A stretch of 64,000 nt of DNA from CAIQPV01 sp963719855 (GTDB lineage Bacteria; Pseudomonadota; Gammaproteobacteria; Burkholderiales; Gallionellaceae). Positions 1 through 9,522 of this stretch are shown piece by piece (the first letter of the stretch is position 1; every line of letters starts with the position of its first letter). The notes under the pieces were generated by a model that did not search any database, was not told the DNA's origin, and worked only from the letters and a program-made list of their open reading frames with translations. The position numbers and the translations under genes are program-made. Location of the stretch: positions 558,001 to 622,000 of the forward strand of contig CAVRDK010000004.1 of assembly GCA_963719855.1 (NCBI GenBank), in the 5' to 3' direction.

Positions 1-1174
1 TGTTCTGGGCGTTGGTCTGGTGCAAGTATTCGCGTGCCTCCTCCAGCTTGCCCATCTTGTTGAGCAGGTAGGTCACGCGCAGGCGTGCGGCATAGGCATA
101 TTCGCCATCCGGCACTTGGCGATAATTTTGCAGCGCCTCTTCGTCATGCTTCTTTGCCTCGTTCAATTGGCCGAGGTAGTAATACACCGTGCTTTCGTCC
201 TTTTTGCCCTTGGCGAGAGCAAGCCGCAACTCACTTTCCGCCCGATCCAGTTCCCCCAGTTCCAGGGATAGCATCGCCACTGCGAATGCCAGGTCGGCGT
301 TTTCCGGATGCATACCTAGCAGCCATTGAAATTCTGTGCGTGCTTCAGCATATTGTTTTTGCTCCAGCAACATGCGCGCGTAAAGTAAACGTGCCTCAGC
401 GGCATCGGGATAAGTCGCGAGATATTTTTTCAGCAGCGCCAGTGCTTGTTGCGGTGATTCCAGTTGCAGTAATTGCACCTCAAGCAGTGCAGCCAGCTCC
501 CATTCTGGACGCAAGGCGCGTGCTTGACGCACCTCTTCCAGTGCGCTCTCACGCTTGCCTGCCAAGGCGGCAGCCTGGGCCTGCACCAAATATCCCTCTG
601 CTACGCGCGGATAAGGCTGCGCCAGTTCATGCAACAACTTAAAGACAGCATCCTTGTCCGGATAGCGCACAAGTATAGAGTAAATCTGTGTGAATGCATG
701 ACCCGCCTGATTCGGATAGGCAGCCAGCATTTCCACCAGATAGGGGCGCGCCTCATCCAGTTTCCCCCCGCTTAGCAGCACTGTGGTCAGCAGCTGTTTT
801 GCCTCGTGTGATGAGGGTTCCAGTTTCAACCATAGATTGAGCGCATCCACCGCTTTGTCCATTTGGTGTGCATCTAAAGCCAGCTGTGCGGCGCGGCGCG
901 CCACACGCGGGTCTTTCGTATCATTGGCCAAATCCAGATAAACCTGTGCGGACAACTCGGGGTTGCCGCGCTGGCTGGCCACATCGCCCAGCAGGAATTC
1001 ATAAAGCATTTCCCCGGTTAATTCCAGCTTGGGCAAATTCAGCTGCTGTTCTGCCACCGGATGCGGCGATGTCTCTTCCTGCTCCGACGGCTCAATGGCA
1101 ACGTGTTGAGGGGCATGCGCGCAGGCAACCAGCAACAGGGGGAGAAAAATAGCGCTAAGTTTGAAGGTCATCAT
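1..1174 (-). CDS. TPR-repeat outer-membrane-type lipoprotein (3' end outside window)
   Basis: I read this directly from the reverse strand. The first 17 residues from the second Met form a lipoprotein signal with lipobox L-V-A-C, so the protein should be lipidated and periplasm-facing. After a short linker rich in E, P and S, the rest is helical tetratricopeptide-like repeats (for example RRAAQLALDAHQMDKAVDAL and the later ELGELDRAESELRLALAKG), typical of a protein-interaction scaffold. About 390 codons lie in the window and the frame is still open at base 1. Three in-frame Met codons (1183, 1174, 1171) are possible starts with no strong ribosome site; 1174 was chosen. In betaproteobacteria such a gene often precedes lolB and ispE, which would lie outside the window (inference). 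The specific function is unknown. Confidence 0.8.
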   Translation of the reverse strand, partial: MMTFKLSAIFLPLLLVACAHAPQHVAIEPSEQEETSPHPVAEQQLNLPKLELTGEMLYEFLLGDVASQRGNPELSAQVYLDLANDTKDPRVARRAAQLALDAHQMDKAVDALNLWLKLEPSSHEAKQLLTTVLLSGGKLDEARPYLVEMLAAYPNQAGHAFTQIYSILVRYPDKDAVFKLLHELAQPYPRVAEGYLVQAQAAALAGKRESALEEVRQARALRPEWELAALLEVQLLQLESPQQALALLKKYLATYPDAAEARLLYARMLLEQKQYAEARTEFQWLLGMHPENADLAFAVAMLSLELGELDRAESELRLALAKGKKDESTVYYYLGQLNEAKKHDEEALQNYRQVPDGEYAYAARLRVTYLLNKMGKLEEAREYLHQTNAQN

Positions 1175-1315
1175 GTTTGGCATATTTGTCTGGTATGTTG
1201 TATATAAAGCGGCAGTTCGACCCGTGCGCTGGTAAAAAATTCAACTTTGAGTTTTTCGAGGCGCTCATATTAGGTTATATTGGGCCTCCATCACAACCCG
1301 CAATTACATTACTGA

Positions 1316-2278
1316 ATGTCAGACGCAGCCCCGCTAACCCTGTCCGCCCGCAACCTGTGCCGCCGTTCCGGTAAGCGCGAGATCATCCGTGACGTGTCAC
1401 TGGAACTCAGGCACGGCGAAGTGCTTGGCCTGCTCGGTCACAACGGCGCAGGCAAGAGCACCACACTGCAAATGCTCACCGGCGCGCTCTTGCCGCAATC
1501 GGGACACATTGAAATATGCGGCTACGATCTCGCACGCCAACCCGCACAGGCCAAGGCGCATATCGGTTTCCTGCCGGAAATCCCGCCGCTGTATCGCGAA
1601 ATGTGCGTGGACGATTACCTATTATTCGCCGCCAAGCTGCATTGCGTGCCGCGCGCGCAACTTGCCAACGACCTGACTGAAACCAAGCGCCGCTGCGGCT
1701 TGCAGGACAACGGCAATAAAATTATAGGCACGCTTTCCAAAGGCTACCAGCAACGCGTCGGCATCGCGCAAGCGATCATTCATCAGCCGGAAGTCATCAT
1801 TCTCGACGAACCCACCGTCGGCCTTGATCCGTCGCAGATTCGCGACATCCGCGCACTCATCCGCGAACTGGGCGATGCGCACAGCGTCATTCTTTCCACC
1901 CATCTGTTGAGCGAAGTGGCAAGCATTTGCGATCGCGTCGAAATCATCCACCACGGACGCCTGATTTACGGCGACAGCAGCGAGCGGATGCAACAATACG
2001 GCCACCAGCCCGGTTTTATTGTCACTCTGCTTGCGCCTCCCGCGCTTGCCGAATTGCAAACCATCACCGGGGTGCGGCAAGTGGAGCAAATCTCCACCAC
2101 GCAATTTCGCATACTTTACTCCGCCGCCCCCCACCCGGATACCGAGCCGGATCCAGGAACAATATTGCTTGGACTAGCCGCGCAGCACGGATGGCAGGCG
2201 AAACAACTGGTGCCGCTGCAAGCACGCCTTGAAGATGTGTTCATGCAGATTACCAAAGATGAGGCAGAAACAACATGA
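1316..2278 (+). CDS. ABC-2 type exporter, ATP-binding subunit
   Basis: 320-residue ATPase that would power a membrane exporter together with the next gene. Walker A GHNGAGKST is near residues 42–50, the signature region LSKGYQQRVGIAQA near 140, and Walker B VIILDEPTVGLDP near 160, followed by a switch histidine in STHLLSE. The C-terminal 90 residues are the accessory extension seen in GldA/CcmA-type exporter ATPases. Start ATG at 1316 has no clear ribosome site but begins the family consensus immediately. Its stop overlaps the permease start by the sequence ATGA, so the two are translationally coupled. The substrate cannot be told. GldA-like complexes usually also carry a GldG-like subunit, which is missing here because ridA follows directly. 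Confidence 0.88.
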   Translation: MSDAAPLTLSARNLCRRSGKREIIRDVSLELRHGEVLGLLGHNGAGKSTTLQMLTGALLPQSGHIEICGYDLARQPAQAKAHIGFLPEIPPLYREMCVDDYLLFAAKLHCVPRAQLANDLTETKRRCGLQDNGNKIIGTLSKGYQQRVGIAQAIIHQPEVIILDEPTVGLDPSQIRDIRALIRELGDAHSVILSTHLLSEVASICDRVEIIHHGRLIYGDSSERMQQYGHQPGFIVTLLAPPALAELQTITGVRQVEQISTTQFRILYSAAPHPDTEPDPGTILLGLAAQHGWQAKQLVPLQARLEDVFMQITKDEAETT

Positions 2279-3018
2279 TCCTCACTATCGCCCACAAGGA
2301 ATTTCGCGGCCTGTTCGCCACACCCTCGACGTGGCTGATTCTGGGGGCGCTGCAATTCATCTTCGCATGGTTCTTCCTGGCGCGGCTGGATGCCTTCCTG
2401 CAAGTGCAGGCGCAACTGACGCAGATTGCCAATGCGCCGGGTGCTACACTGGCGGTTGCCGCTCCGTTATTTGGCACCCTCGCACTAGTCCTGATGATGC
2501 TGGTTCCGGTGTTCACCATGCGTCTGTTCGCCGAGGAACGGCGCAACCAGACGCTGGCGCTGCTGATGACCGCTCCGGTCTCCGGCATGCACATCGTGCT
2601 GGGCAAGTTTTTCGGCTTGATGTTATTTTTGTTGCTGATAGTCGCAAGCTGCACGTTGATGGTGTTGTCGCTTGCCACAGGCACGCAATTGGATATAGGC
2701 TTGCTGCTCAGCAATGCGTTAGGCTTGCTGCTGCTCGCCGCCAGCTACGCCGCGCTGGGGCTGTATATTTCTTCCCTCACCGCACAACCGGTCGTCGCTG
2801 CCATTGCTGCACTGGCCGCGTTATTCGGGTTATGGCTGGTGGAAGTCAGCGCGGTGGATAACGACATCGCATGGCGCATGGTTGCCCCGACCAGTCATTT
2901 TCAGAGTTTCAATATCGGCCTGATAAATAGCGCTGACGTAGTTTATTTCGCACTATTTAGTGCAACTTTTTTATTGCTGACAATACGGCGTATCCATAAC
3001 AACCGGATATATGGCTGA
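2275..3018 (+). CDS. ABC-2 type exporter, permease subunit
   Basis: 247-residue integral membrane protein with about six hydrophobic segments (near residues 14–34, 58–80, 110–132, 140–165, 170–190 and 225–240), the layout of ABC-2/GldF permeases. The cytoplasmic motif RLFAEERRNQTLALLMTAPV near residues 83–102 is the conserved coupling region of this family. It overlaps the ATPase gene by four bases (ATGA) and so forms an operon with it. Start is fixed by that overlap. The transported compound is unknown. Confidence 0.88.
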   Translation: MILTIAHKEFRGLFATPSTWLILGALQFIFAWFFLARLDAFLQVQAQLTQIANAPGATLAVAAPLFGTLALVLMMLVPVFTMRLFAEERRNQTLALLMTAPVSGMHIVLGKFFGLMLFLLLIVASCTLMVLSLATGTQLDIGLLLSNALGLLLLAASYAALGLYISSLTAQPVVAAIAALAALFGLWLVEVSAVDNDIAWRMVAPTSHFQSFNIGLINSADVVYFALFSATFLLLTIRRIHNNRIYG

Positions 3019-3058
3019 TTGCAGTGCCCTATATAGTAAGCAACGTACAGGAGTCAAC

Positions 3059-3448
3059 ATGTCCAACAAAACAGTAATCCAGACCCCGGACGCACCAGCC
3101 GCCATCGGCACCTATTCACAAGCCATCCGCGTGGATGACACGGTGTATCTCTCCGGACAGATCGGGCTTGATCCCAGCACCATGCAACTGGTGGAAGGCA
3201 TAGAAAAGCAGATCCATCGCGTGTTCCAGAACCTGCGTGCGGTATCCGACGCCGCCGGAAGCAGTTTGGACGATGTGGTGAAATTGAATGTCTATCTCAC
3301 CGACTTGGGCAACTTCGCCATGGTGAACGAAATCATGGCCACCTATTTACGCCAGCCTTATCCGGCACGTGCAGCGGTAGGCGTGGCGTCGCTGCCGCGC
3401 GGCGCGCTGGTGGAGATGGATGGCGTGCTGTGCATGCATCAGGACTAA
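3059..3448 (+). CDS. ridA: RidA family reactive imine/enamine deaminase
   Basis: 129-residue YjgF/YER057c/UK114 protein that hydrolyses reactive 2-aminoacrylate-type enamines released by PLP enzymes. The family blocks YSQAIRVDDTVYLSGQIGLD (residues 17–36), the LNVYLTDLGNF region and the C-terminal PARAAVGVASLPRGALVEMD with the conserved arginine are all present. Start ATG 3059 is preferred over the longer upstream reading because a CAGGAG ribosome site lies just before it and the length then matches the usual 125–130 residues. It lies 40 bases after the permease and overlaps the very beginning of possible upstream codons of recG. Confidence 0.93.
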   Translation: MSNKTVIQTPDAPAAIGTYSQAIRVDDTVYLSGQIGLDPSTMQLVEGIEKQIHRVFQNLRAVSDAAGSSLDDVVKLNVYLTDLGNFAMVNEIMATYLRQPYPARAAVGVASLPRGALVEMDGVLCMHQD

Positions 3449-3467
3449 CATCCGCACTATTTCGCAT

Positions 3468-5517
3468 GTGCCCGCCATTCCCGACGTGAGCCTCGCCAAC
3501 CTCCCCAAAGCCACGCTGACCAGGCTTGATAAACTTGGCATCCATAGCCGCTTCGACTTGGTATTGCACCTGCCGTTGCGTTATGAAGATGAAACGCAAT
3601 TGCAACGCATCGCCGATCTGGTGCCGGGAGTGAGCGCACAGGTGGAGGGCGAAATCATCCATAGCGAAGTGACTTACCGCCCGCGCCGATCTCTGGTATG
3701 TCAGTTGCAGGACGACAGCGGGGTGCTGCATCTGCGTTTCCTGAATTTTTATCCCAGCCAGCAGAAGCAGCTTGCCGTGGGCAAAAAAATCCGTGCGCTG
3801 GGTGAGGCGCGCATGGGTTATTACGGCATGGAGATGGTACATCCAAAATGCCGCTCGGCGGGCGAGGACACGCCGCTCAAGCAGGCGCTGACGCCAGTAT
3901 ATCCGACCACCGCCGGGTTGCCGCAGGCCACGCTGACCAAGCAGATTCAATCCGCGCTCAACGAACTTGAATTGCCCGACACGCTGCCGCCAGCCTTGCT
4001 CGACCGGCTCAAGTTACCGGGCTTTGCCGACAGCGTGAAACTGTTGCACAATCCGCCGCCCGATGTCAGCGAAGAAGCACTGGCTGAACGCGCGCATCCC
4101 GCTTGGCTGCGTATCAAATTCGACGAATTGCTGGCGCAGCAGCTTTCCATGCGTGTGCATTACCGCAAGCGGCGCAGCCGCAATGCACCGCGCCTGCCCG
4201 CACGCCAGACCTACCCGCAACAACTGTTGCAAGCGCTGCCGTTTACGCTTACCCATGCCCAGCAAAAAGTGCTGCGTGAAATCAGCCGCGACCTTGAACA
4301 GCCGCACCCGATGCAGCGCCTGCTGCAAGGCGATGTCGGCTCAGGCAAAACCATCGTCGCCGCGCTGGCCGCGTTGCAGGCCATCGAAAATGGTTATCAG
4401 GCCGCGTTGATGTCGCCCACCGAAATCCTTGCCGAGCAGCATTACCTCAAGCTGCGCGACTGGCTGGCACCGTTGGGCATCACACCGGCATGGCTGTCCG
4501 GCAGCATGAAGAAAAAAGACAAACAGGCCGCCAGCGAAAGCATCGCGCTAGGCGAAACGCAATTCGCCATCGGCACCCATGCATTATTCCAGCAACAGGT
4601 GGAGTTTAAGAAACTGGGACTGGTCATCGTGGACGAGCAGCACAAGTTCGGCGTGCAGCAGCGCCTCGCCTTGCGAGGCAAGGGCGACGAACCGCACCAG
4701 TTGATGATGAGCGCCACGCCCATCCCAAGAACCTTGGCGATGAGCTACTACGCCGACCTCGACGTGTCGGTGATAGACGAACTGCCTCCGGGGCGCACGC
4801 CGGTTATCACCAAACTGGTCAGCGATGCGCGGCGGGAGGAAGTATTCGAGCGCGTCAGACAGTGCCTGCCTCGAAGGCAGACAAGCCTACTGGGTGTGCC
4901 CGCTGATAGATGAATCGGAACTGATGGAAGTTGAATTGCAGACCGCCATCGAAACGCATCAGGCATTGAGTGCCGCGTTCCCTGAACTCAATGTCGGTTT
5001 GGTGCATGGCAAGCTGCCACCTGCGGAGAAGGCGGCGATAATGGCGGCGTTCAAGGTGGGCGAAGTGCAACTGCTGGTCGCCACCACGGTGATCGAAGTC
5101 GGCGTGGATATCGCCAACGCCAGCATGATGGTGATCGACCATGCCGAGCGCATGGGGCTGGCGCAACTGCACCAGTTGCGCGGGCGCGTCGGGCGCGGCG
5201 CGGCACAGAGTCTATGCATCCTGCTGTACCAGCAACCGCTGTCGGAACTGGCACGGGCGCGCCTGAAAGTCATTTACGAAAGCACCGACGGTTTTGAAAT
5301 TGCGCAGCAGGACTTGCATCTGCGTGGCCCCGGCGAATTGCTGGGCGCACGCCAGAGCGGCGTACCCATGCTGCGCTTCGCCGACGTGAGCATGGATGCG
5401 GAATTATTGAATAGCGCGCGCGCCGTCGCCGACGAAATGCTGCGCGATTTTCCTCAAGCCGCGCAGGCACATTTGCAGCGCTGGATGGCTAACAGGGATG
5501 ATTACTTGCATGTCTAA
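3468..5517 (+). pseudogene. recG: ATP-dependent DNA helicase RecG, interrupted by a +1 frameshift
   Basis: RecG remodels stalled replication forks and Holliday junctions. The N-terminal wedge/OB domain (about residues 1–240), the helicase motifs (Walker A GDVGSGKT, DEQHKFGVQQR, MSATPIPRT) and, after the break, the C-terminal lobe (EGRQAYWVCPLIDESELME, LVHGKLPPAEK, QLRGRVGRG) are all present. The first frame runs to 4913 and the second is open from 4825 to 5517. Skipping one base near 4866–4872 joins them as RVRQCLLEGRQAYWV, giving 682 residues against about 690 for the family. Apart from this site nothing is decayed, so either a very recent lesion or an inserted base in the assembly is likely. 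Start is GTG 3468; an in-frame ATG at 3420 lies inside ridA. Confidence 0.85.
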
Positions 5518-5543
5518 AATCACTCTAATTAAACTAAAACAAA

Positions 5544-5622
5544 CTCCTCCTAACCTCCCCTTTTCAGGGGAAGGAGCTGCTCCGTTCTCCCCCTGACAAG
5601 GGGGAGCTAGAGGGGGTTTCCT
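5544..5622. repeat. C-rich double-hairpin intergenic repeat
   Basis: Two G/C-rich hairpins separated by a short spacer (stems around CCTCCCC…GGGGAAGG and CTCCCCCTGACAAGGGGGAG). Related copies lie at 22935–23042, 24043–24081, 36739–36836 (interrupted) and 45655–45765. The arrangement of two inverted hairpin units resembles bacterial REP/BIME elements. It may also slow or end transcription between recG and ubiC. Confidence 0.7.
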
Positions 5623-5626
5623 ACCT

Positions 5627-6166
5627 ATGAAAAATACGGTTTGGCACACCTTTCTGCCCAATATTGAAGCGGGTTACGCGCCATGGCTGCGCGACCACGG
5701 CTCGCTCACGCGGCGCATCCAGCAACGCTGTGCCCAATTTAATGTGCGCAATGTGTGCGACTGCCTGATGACCGCCGCACATGACGAAACCGCACTGCTC
5801 GACCTCCCGTTTCGGCAAAGAATTTACACACGCGAGGTATTCCTGCTCGCCGACAATCAAGCCGTGGTGTTCGCGCACAGCGTGGTCGCGCCACAACATC
5901 TGCGAGGCGCATGGCAATCATTGCAACACCTCGGCAACCGCCCGCTGGCCGCGCTGCTGTTCGCGCATCCGCTGGTGCAGCGCGCACCGCTGCATTACCG
6001 GACGCTCAAACCGAACCACCCACTATACCGCCGCGCAATCGTTATGCTCGATACGCCACCGCTTAAATTATTTGCGCGGCGCTCGCTGTTCACTTTGCAC
6101 GGCGCACCCTTGCTGGTGACGGAAGTATTCCTGCCGGAAATTCTGCTACTGACTAATTCCGCATGA
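5627..6166 (+). CDS. ubiC: Chorismate lyase (chorismate to 4-hydroxybenzoate)
   Basis: 179-residue UbiC, first enzyme of ubiquinone synthesis: it removes pyruvate from chorismate to give 4-hydroxybenzoate. Family blocks seen are WLRDHGSLTRRIQQRC near residue 20, REVFLLADNQAVVFAHSV near 70 (containing the substrate-binding arginine) and PLAALLFAHP near 110, with the expected C-terminal EVFLPEIL including the conserved glutamate. Length agrees with the family (165–185). It sits after recG, separated by a C-rich hairpin repeat, and before a 670-base repeat-filled spacer. Cytoplasmic. Confidence 0.9.
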   Translation: MKNTVWHTFLPNIEAGYAPWLRDHGSLTRRIQQRCAQFNVRNVCDCLMTAAHDETALLDLPFRQRIYTREVFLLADNQAVVFAHSVVAPQHLRGAWQSLQHLGNRPLAALLFAHPLVQRAPLHYRTLKPNHPLYRRAIVMLDTPPLKLFARRSLFTLHGAPLLVTEVFLPEILLLTNSA

Positions 6167-6249
6167 AACAAGCATAGGGATTAGAAACCCCAAAAATACC
6201 CTACTCCTGAACAGGAGACTTGAACCTTAAATCCGCAGTTGACGGGTTC

Positions 6250-6307
6250 GTAGGTGCGAATTTATTCGCACGCTCAACGAGTTATATGCGAATAAATTCG
6301 CACCTAC
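6250..6307. repeat. 21-bp inverted repeat (hairpin)
   Basis: Arms 6250–6270 (GTAGGTGCGAATTTATTCGCA) and 6287–6307 are exact reverse complements with a 16-base loop. Each arm is itself a smaller hairpin around GCGAAT…ATTCGC. Located 80 bases after ubiC, it could work as a bidirectional terminator, but there is no T-run; it looks more like a REP-type intergenic repeat. Confidence 0.75.
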
Positions 6308-6479
6308 AAAAGCAGCATAATCCGTGAAATACCAGAAGGTTTTTCACTAACTGCGTTTTTAGGTTGTCGGTAAAACACGTTTTCGTCTGCACACAATCCC
6401 TTCTGCGAACCATCCGCGTGACTCATGCGAAGCGAGTGGCTGCGGAGATTTGGGGCTAACAGCAGTTGTTAGACGTTTA

Positions 6480-6694
6480 GTCAGTCATGAGAGCAGGTTG
6501 TCAAAAAACGACAACCAAGTGGCTGATAAAACAACTAGCCATCTCACTAAGGCAGCAAGCTGCCAAGTGATTGGTTATGGTTAGCTCTGCATAGCCATTC
6601 GACTAGGCTGACAAAAACTTCAGCCAAGTCGCTGGTTAGCTTTACATAGCCATTCCACTAAGTTGTCAAAGAACGACAACCAAGTGGCTGGTTA
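6480..6694. repeat. Four tandem copies of a ~56-bp hairpin repeat with compensating arm changes
   Basis: Units begin near 6480 (degenerate 5' arm), 6536, 6592 and 6647, a period of about 55–56 bases. The core runs TAGCCA…TGGTTA and encloses two further stems. The inner stem differs between copies but stays paired: GTTGTC/GACAAC, GGCAGC/GCTGCC, GCTGA/TCAGC, GTTGTC/GACAAC. The middle stem also co-varies: TCACT/AGTGA, CGACT/AGTCG, CCACT/AGTGG. Single copies occur at 36771–36817 and 59922–59968. Function unknown. Confidence 0.8.
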
Positions 6695-6749
6695 TGTGCG
6701 GCACCGCACTGAGAGCGGCAGACTTAATCCCCATGATGAAACATGGCGG
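6695..6749 (+). repeat. 55-bp direct repeat, copy A (upstream of the phosphorelay genes)
   Basis: Matches 12281–12335 at 47 of 55 positions by eye, including GAGAGCGG, AGACTTAAT and AACATGGCGG. The pair brackets the three signalling genes. This copy directly follows the last tandem hairpin unit. Confidence 0.7.
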
Positions 6750-6840
6750 CTCGAAATTCATCCACGGCTTCAATTTACCCCTCCACCCTGCTCGGCTCGC
6801 CAGCAGGTGCGGGAAATCCAGATAAAACAGGATCGATGTA

Positions 6841-9511
6841 ATGATTAATGCGTCCGACATTCTTAACGCAAACGTGCTGATCGTTGACGATCAGGAAACC
6901 AATGTGCTGCTGCTTGAAAGAATGCTGCGCGGCGCCGGCTATGTTTTCATCACGTCCACGATGGATCCGGGTGAGGTTTGCGGGCTTCACTTGAAGAACC
7001 GCTACGACTTGATCCTGCTTGATCTTCAGATGCCAGGCATGGATGGATTCCAGGTGATGAAGGGACTCAAGGAAATTGAACCGGACGGTTACCTTCCGGT
7101 CATCGTGATCACCGCCCAACCGGGTTACAAGCTGCGCGCGCTGGAAGCCGGCGCGATGGATTTCGTGAGCAAGCCATTCGATGTTCTCGAAGTGAAAACG
7201 CGTATTCACAACATGCTTGAAGTACGACTGTTGTACAAAGAGCACAATCGCCTGGACCAGGCGCTTCAGGAAAAGAACGCCGAGCTGGAGAGTGCCAAGT
7301 TCGTGGCGGAAAAAGCCAACCTCGCCAAATCTGATTTCCTCTCCAATATGAGTCACGAGATCCGCACACCGATGAACGCCATCATCGGCATGTCCTACTT
7401 GGCGCTGAAGACCGAACTGACGCCGCGTCAGCGCGAATACATCAAAAAGATCAAGGGTTCCGGCCAACATTTGCTAGGCATCATCAACGATATTCTCGAC
7501 CTCTCGAAAATCGAGGCGGGCAAGCTGACGGTCGAGTACACCGAGTTCGAGCTGGAGAAAGTGCTAGACAATGTGGCCAACCTGATCGCCGAGAAGACCT
7601 CCGCCAAGGGGCTTGAACTGATTTTCGACATCGACAAGAGAGTGCCGCCCAACCTGATAGGCGATCCGTTGCGACTGGGACAGATTTTTATTAACTACAG
7701 CAACAATGCCGTCAAGTTCACCGAACATGGAGAGATCGATATCACCATTCGTGTCAAGGAGCAGACTGACAAGGATGTGCTGCTCTACTGCGCCGTGCGC
7801 GATACCGGCATCGGTCTGACGGAGGAGCAGATAGGGCGGCTGTTCCAGAGCTTTTCGCAGGCAGACACTTCGACCACCCGCAAATTTGGCGGCACCGGCC
7901 TCGGTCTGGTTATTTCCAAGAAGCTGGCCGAACTGATGGGCGGAGAGGTGGGCGTAAACAGCGAACCCGGCATGGGCAGCACATTTTGGTTTACTGCACG
8001 CCTTGGCAAAGGCATCAGTCAGCAACGCAAGCTGGCGCTGTCGGACGACTTGCAGGGCAAGCGCGTGCTGGTGGTGGACGACAACGAGAACGCACGTCTG
8101 GTGCTGGGGGACATGCTCGGCAGCATGGGCTTCAAGGTTGACCATGTCGAGTCGGGCACGTTGGCTATCGGCGCGGTGGATCGCGCGGAGGCAGAAGGCG
8201 CTCCCTATGAAATCGTGTTCCTTGACTGGCACATGCCGGGCATGGATGGTATCGAGACGGCCAAGAGGCTAAGGGAGCTTCTGCTTGGTCGCATGCCGCG
8301 CATGGTGATAGTGACCGCTTACGGTCGCGAGGAAGTCATTAAGGGTGCAGAGGACGCAGGCATTGAGGATGTGCTGATCAAACCGATCAGTGCATCGGTG
8401 TTGTTCGAAAAGCGTGGTACGGATTATGGGAGGTATCGTCGATGGCGTGCGCACAGCCGGAGACGCTCCGACCGATACCTTCGAGCAACTCGCCACTATC
8501 AAGGGCGCCCGCATCCTGCTGGTGGAGGACAACGATCTCAATCAGGAAGTGGCAACCGAACTGCTGCTTGACGCAGGCTTCGTTGTTGATCTGGCCGAGA
8601 ACGGCCAGATTGCACTGGACAAGGTCAGAGTTGCCGATTACGACATCGTGCTGATGGACATGCAGATGCCAGTGATGGACGGTGTGACGGCAACCAGGGA
8701 AATCCGTAAGGAGGAACGCCTCAAGGATCTTCCGGTGGTGGCGATGACCGCCAACGCTATGCAGGGCGACCGTGATCGCTGCATGGCGGCGGGCATGAAC
8801 GATCATGTTGCCAAGCCGATCGAACCCGAAGATTTGTGGAAAGCGCTGCTGAAATGGATCAAGCCGCGACATGCTGCGGCATCAATCGCAGAGGTGAAGC
8901 CGCAGGTGGTGCAAGATGTTGTCCTGCCTTCCGACATCAATGGGCTGGACATAGCCGATGGTCTGCGCCGCGTGCTCGGCAAGAAGCCGCTCTATCTCTT
9001 GATGTTGCGCAAATTCGCTGCCGGGCAGAAATCCGCAATGGCGGAAATCCTCAAGGCGTTGGATGACAACGACTGGGATGCTGCGGAACGGCTCGCCCAC
9101 ACCCTAAAGGGCGTTTCCGGCAACATCGGCGCAACCGGCCTGCAACAGTTGGCAGAAAAAGCCGAGGCTGCGATCAAGGGGCACCATCCGCGCGAAGAGC
9201 TCAATGGCCTGCTCATCGCGCTGAAAAATTTGCTAAAAAATCTCATCGCACAACTGGAACAGAAGCTGCCGGAGGAACTAAGCAGGACAGACGTCACGGT
9301 CGAACCGGAAAAGCTCAAGTCGGTCTGTGACAAGCTGGAGGCCTTGCTGGTCGACGACGATACGGAGGCGGGTGACGTGCTGGATGCGAATGCATATCTG
9401 CTAAACGCGGCCTTCCCCAATCACTATCGCAAGATCGACGACGGCATCCGCTCATTCGACTTCGATGCGGCGCTCGCAGCGTTAAGAAACGCTACCGGCA
9501 CAGCTACCTGA
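6841..9511 (+). pseudogene. Hybrid sensor kinase REC–HisKA–HATPase–REC–REC–Hpt, interrupted by a +1 frameshift
   Basis: A cytoplasmic phosphorelay kinase with no membrane segments. In order: receiver (residues about 10–125, LILLDLQMPGMDGF), coiled linker, HisKA with SNMSHEIRTPMN (His about 172), HATPase with N box, DTGIGLTEEQ and FGGTGLGLVISKKL (to about 395), and a second receiver (LVVDDNENARL). After the break come a third receiver (LLVEDNDLNQEVATELLL, LMDMQMPVMDG) and an Hpt domain (AERLAHTLKGVSGNIGA). The two open frames are 6841–8571 and 8390–9511. Skipping one base in the AAAA run at 8408–8411 joins them as an 889-residue protein. Everything else is well kept, so the break may be an assembly insertion. 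It leads an operon with the HD-GYP regulator and second kinase. Confidence 0.82.
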
Positions 9512-9522
9512 AAGGAATCACC

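Noticed and set aside
6250..6694. CRISPR array at the tandem repeats
   Set aside because: Units are self-complementary, variable within the arms and separated by only short linkers, with no unique spacers and no cas genes.
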